Shown here one piece after another: positions 17,901-18,750 of a DNA stretch of 18,750 nucleotides (positions within the stretch are counted from its first letter, which is position 1; every line of letters begins with the position of its first letter). This DNA comes from an uncultured Burkholderiaceae bacterium (GTDB lineage Bacteria > Pseudomonadota > Gammaproteobacteria > Burkholderiales > Burkholderiaceae_C). Made by a program: the position numbers and the translations under genes. The stretch spans positions 1 through 18,750 of the forward strand of contig CALIDR010000325.1 of assembly GCA_938022295.1 (NCBI GenBank), given 5' to 3'. The notes under the pieces are model-generated. The model did no database searches, was not told where the DNA came from, and saw only the letters and a list, made by a program, of their open reading frames with translations.

Positions 17901-18510
17901 CGTCAACCTCGCCGCGCTCGAGGAGCTCACCGCCGCGCGCGAGCGCAAGACGTTCCTCGACGCCCAGAACGCCGACCTGACGGAGGCGATCCGCACCCTC
18001 GAGGACGCGATCCGCAAGATCGACCTCGAGACGCGCGAGCTGCTCAAGCAGACGTTCGACGACGTCAACGCGCACTTCGGCCGCATGTTCCCGACCCTGT
18101 TCGGCGGCGGCAACGCCAGGCTCGTGATGACGGGCGACGAGATCCTGGACGCCGGCGTGCAGGTGATGGCGCAGCCGCCGGGCAAGAAGAACAGCACGAT
18201 CCACCTGCTGTCCGGCGGCGAGAAGGCGCTCACCGCGATCGCGCTCGTGTTCGCGATCTTCCACCTCAACCCGGCGCCGTTCTGCCTGCTCGACGAGGTC
18301 GACGCGCCGCTGGACGACGCCAACACCGAGCGCTACTGCAAGCTCGTCACCGAGATGAGCGCGGCCACGCAGTTCCTGTTCATCAGCCACAACAAGGTCG
18401 CGATGGAGATGGCGCAGCAGCTGATCGGCGTCACGATGCCCGAGCAGGGCGTCTCGCGCATCGTCGCCGTCGACATGGAAGAGGCCGTCGGCATGGCCGA
18501 GGCGGCCTGA
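14995..18510 (+). CDS. smc: Chromosome segregation protein SMC
   Basis: The SMC protein has 1171 residues, the usual length. It is an ATP-driven ring protein that works with ScpA/ScpB to compact and separate chromosomes. ATG 14995 starts MRLNQIKLSGFKSFAEPTTF, the expected N-terminus; the longer upstream in-frame extension has no SMC character. The N-terminal head has Walker A GPNGCGKSN (residues 31-39) and AVRWVLGESKASELRGESM. Long coiled-coil arms rich in Ala, Glu, Arg and Gln surround a hinge at about 490-660. The C-terminal head carries signature LSGGEKALTAIALVFAIFHL (Ser1073) and Walker B CLLDEVDAPLDD (Asp1100, Glu1101), then the switch region FLFISHNK. No frameshift is visible. A ZipA-like gene starts 12 bp downstream, as in other Burkholderiales. 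Confidence 0.98.
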   Translation: MRLNQIKLSGFKSFAEPTTFQLPGQLVGVVGPNGCGKSNIIDAVRWVLGESKASELRGESMQDVIFNGSGNRKPAGRASVELVFDNTAARAGGPWNQFAEIAVKRVLTRDGTSSYYINNQPVRRRDVQDVFLGTGLGPRAYAIIGQGTISRIIESRPEDLRLFLEEAAGVSKYKERRRETENRLKDTRENLTRVEDILRELNANLDKLEGQAEVAARYHELQAQGTTKLHQLWFLKHRDAATEARRLDAAVAEATTALEAKLAELRHLEAELETLRQAHYAAGDELHAAQGAYGEAQLEVSRLEERIRYVVDSRQRVEQRLAELAAQDALWHERSAQAQREIEQGQALIAQADERAAVLAAQAEDEALRLPDAEDALRAAQARSQEQRARVAEVQQQIQVLSAESRSVDEQRRQLHARRGRLSGERQQLAVPDAARLAQLRERSAAADEQQAQAEARLHELGDALPALEAQRRAQQDAAQREAGKLADLTARLDALRALQEKVRTGGKLEPWLARHGLGGLQALWTRVHIEPGWETALEAALRERLNALEVGRIETVRAFAADPPPAKLAFYTPQAVAHPDPHRTLPRLAALLRLGDAGLQALLDDWLEGVYTAASLDEALAQRPQLTHGEVIMTREGHAVSPFAVAFYAPDSEQAGMLARAQEIENLDAARRAQALMADEARSALVRLDAAVSDATQRLAQARREASEAQTRAHQLQVELLRLAQASEAATQRRGQLDDELAEIDAQLEALEERRLTAEARFEELDAQLATTQERHAELDEAVLAAERTLAEARERQRRLERQAQEAQFEARALAARRAELQRAIDDAARQLEANARSAAELRAELHTLDDAAAQAGLQTALALRLERERALGAVRSRYDDLSARLRQGEEQRLAAERALDPLRERITRLQLEAQAAALGGAQYLEQLQAAGADLDAVGRGVEAEGVRLAGLQGEIDRIQREIAALGAVNLAALEELTAARERKTFLDAQNADLTEAIRTLEDAIRKIDLETRELLKQTFDDVNAHFGRMFPTLFGGGNARLVMTGDEILDAGVQVMAQPPGKKNSTIHLLSGGEKALTAIALVFAIFHLNPAPFCLLDEVDAPLDDANTERYCKLVTEMSAATQFLFISHNKVAMEMAQQLIGVTMPEQGVSRIVAVDMEEAVGMAEAA

Positions 18511-18522
18511 CGGGGACGCGGC

Positions 18523-18750
18523 GGTGACGCTGGCCACCGCGCTCGCGATCGCCGCGGCCGTCGTGCTGGCGGCGCTGGCGCTGCACGCGTGGTGGACGAT
18601 GCGCCGCGCCGCGCCCCGGCGCGCCGAGCCGGTGGCCGGGCGCGTCGAGCCCTCGCTCGGCCCGGCCGCAGCGGGCGCGGCGCCCGAACCCGCGCTCGGC
18701 GACGCCGGGCCGGTGCTCGCCGAGGTCGCGCCGGCGGTGCCGCGGCCGGC
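18523..18750 (+). CDS. zipA: ZipA-like cell division protein, N-terminal fragment
   Basis: GTG 18523, 12 bp after the smc stop, opens a frame that stays open to the end of the window (76 codons). It encodes a single N-terminal membrane anchor (about residues 3-24, ending HAWWTMRR), then basic residues and a long Ala/Pro/Glu-rich linker. That is the layout of ZipA, which tethers FtsZ to the membrane, and smc-zipA-ligA is a common gene order in Burkholderiales. The FtsZ-binding domain would lie outside the window, so the name rests on topology and gene order. The ribosome site (GGGGACG) is weak. Confidence 0.65.

Noticed and set aside
14401..18537. A 1378-codon minus-strand open frame opposite smc
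   Set aside because: Only the end from 14841 is real (queF). The rest is the complement of smc with leucine/arginine-rich low complexity, produced by high GC content.

Overview
The window is very GC-rich DNA with tightly packed genes and strong third-position GC bias. The gene content (an smc gene followed by a zipA-like start, and an amide/urea ABC operon with fmdA-fmdB) points to a betaproteobacterium of the order Burkholderiales, probably near the Rubrivivax/Leptothrix/Methylibium group. That placement is an inference from gene content and order, not from a marker gene.

Layout. Positions 1-320 hold the 3' end of a NitT/TauT-type ABC substrate-binding protein gene. It overlaps, through a GTGA junction, a Cache-containing hybrid histidine kinase (317-2596). 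Converging on this from the minus strand is a second signalling unit (6964 down to 2721). It encodes an NCS1-type permease fused through a cysteine-rich cluster to a histidine kinase and receiver domain, followed by a LuxR-type response regulator whose ATG overlaps the kinase stop by one base. The fusion is broken by an in-frame TAG at 6128-6130, exactly between two permease segments that otherwise continue in the same frame.

Divergent from that unit, after 259 bp of non-coding DNA, runs an operon on the plus strand: a urea/amide substrate-binding protein, two permeases, two ATPases (urtABCDE-like, equivalent to fmdDEF of Methylophilus), formamidase fmdA and the zinc-ribbon protein fmdB (7224-13840). 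Short-chain amides would be bound in the periplasm, imported, and hydrolysed to ammonia and a carboxylate. The divergent permease-kinase and its regulator are the obvious candidates to sense amide or nitrogen supply and control the operon, but this is inferred from position only.

The last third is housekeeping. A minus-strand pair encodes a small SET-domain protein and QueF (queuosine synthesis). Divergent from it is the full-length chromosome-organising ATPase smc (14995-18510), followed by the start of a ZipA-like division protein that runs off the window. No rRNA, tRNA, insertion sequence, prophage or CRISPR array was seen.

The most noteworthy item is the transporter-kinase fusion carrying a nonsense codon inside its permease domain. 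Other items are a strong hairpin between the binding-protein and permease genes, a small inverted repeat in the divergent control region, and a terminator-like element upstream of smc.
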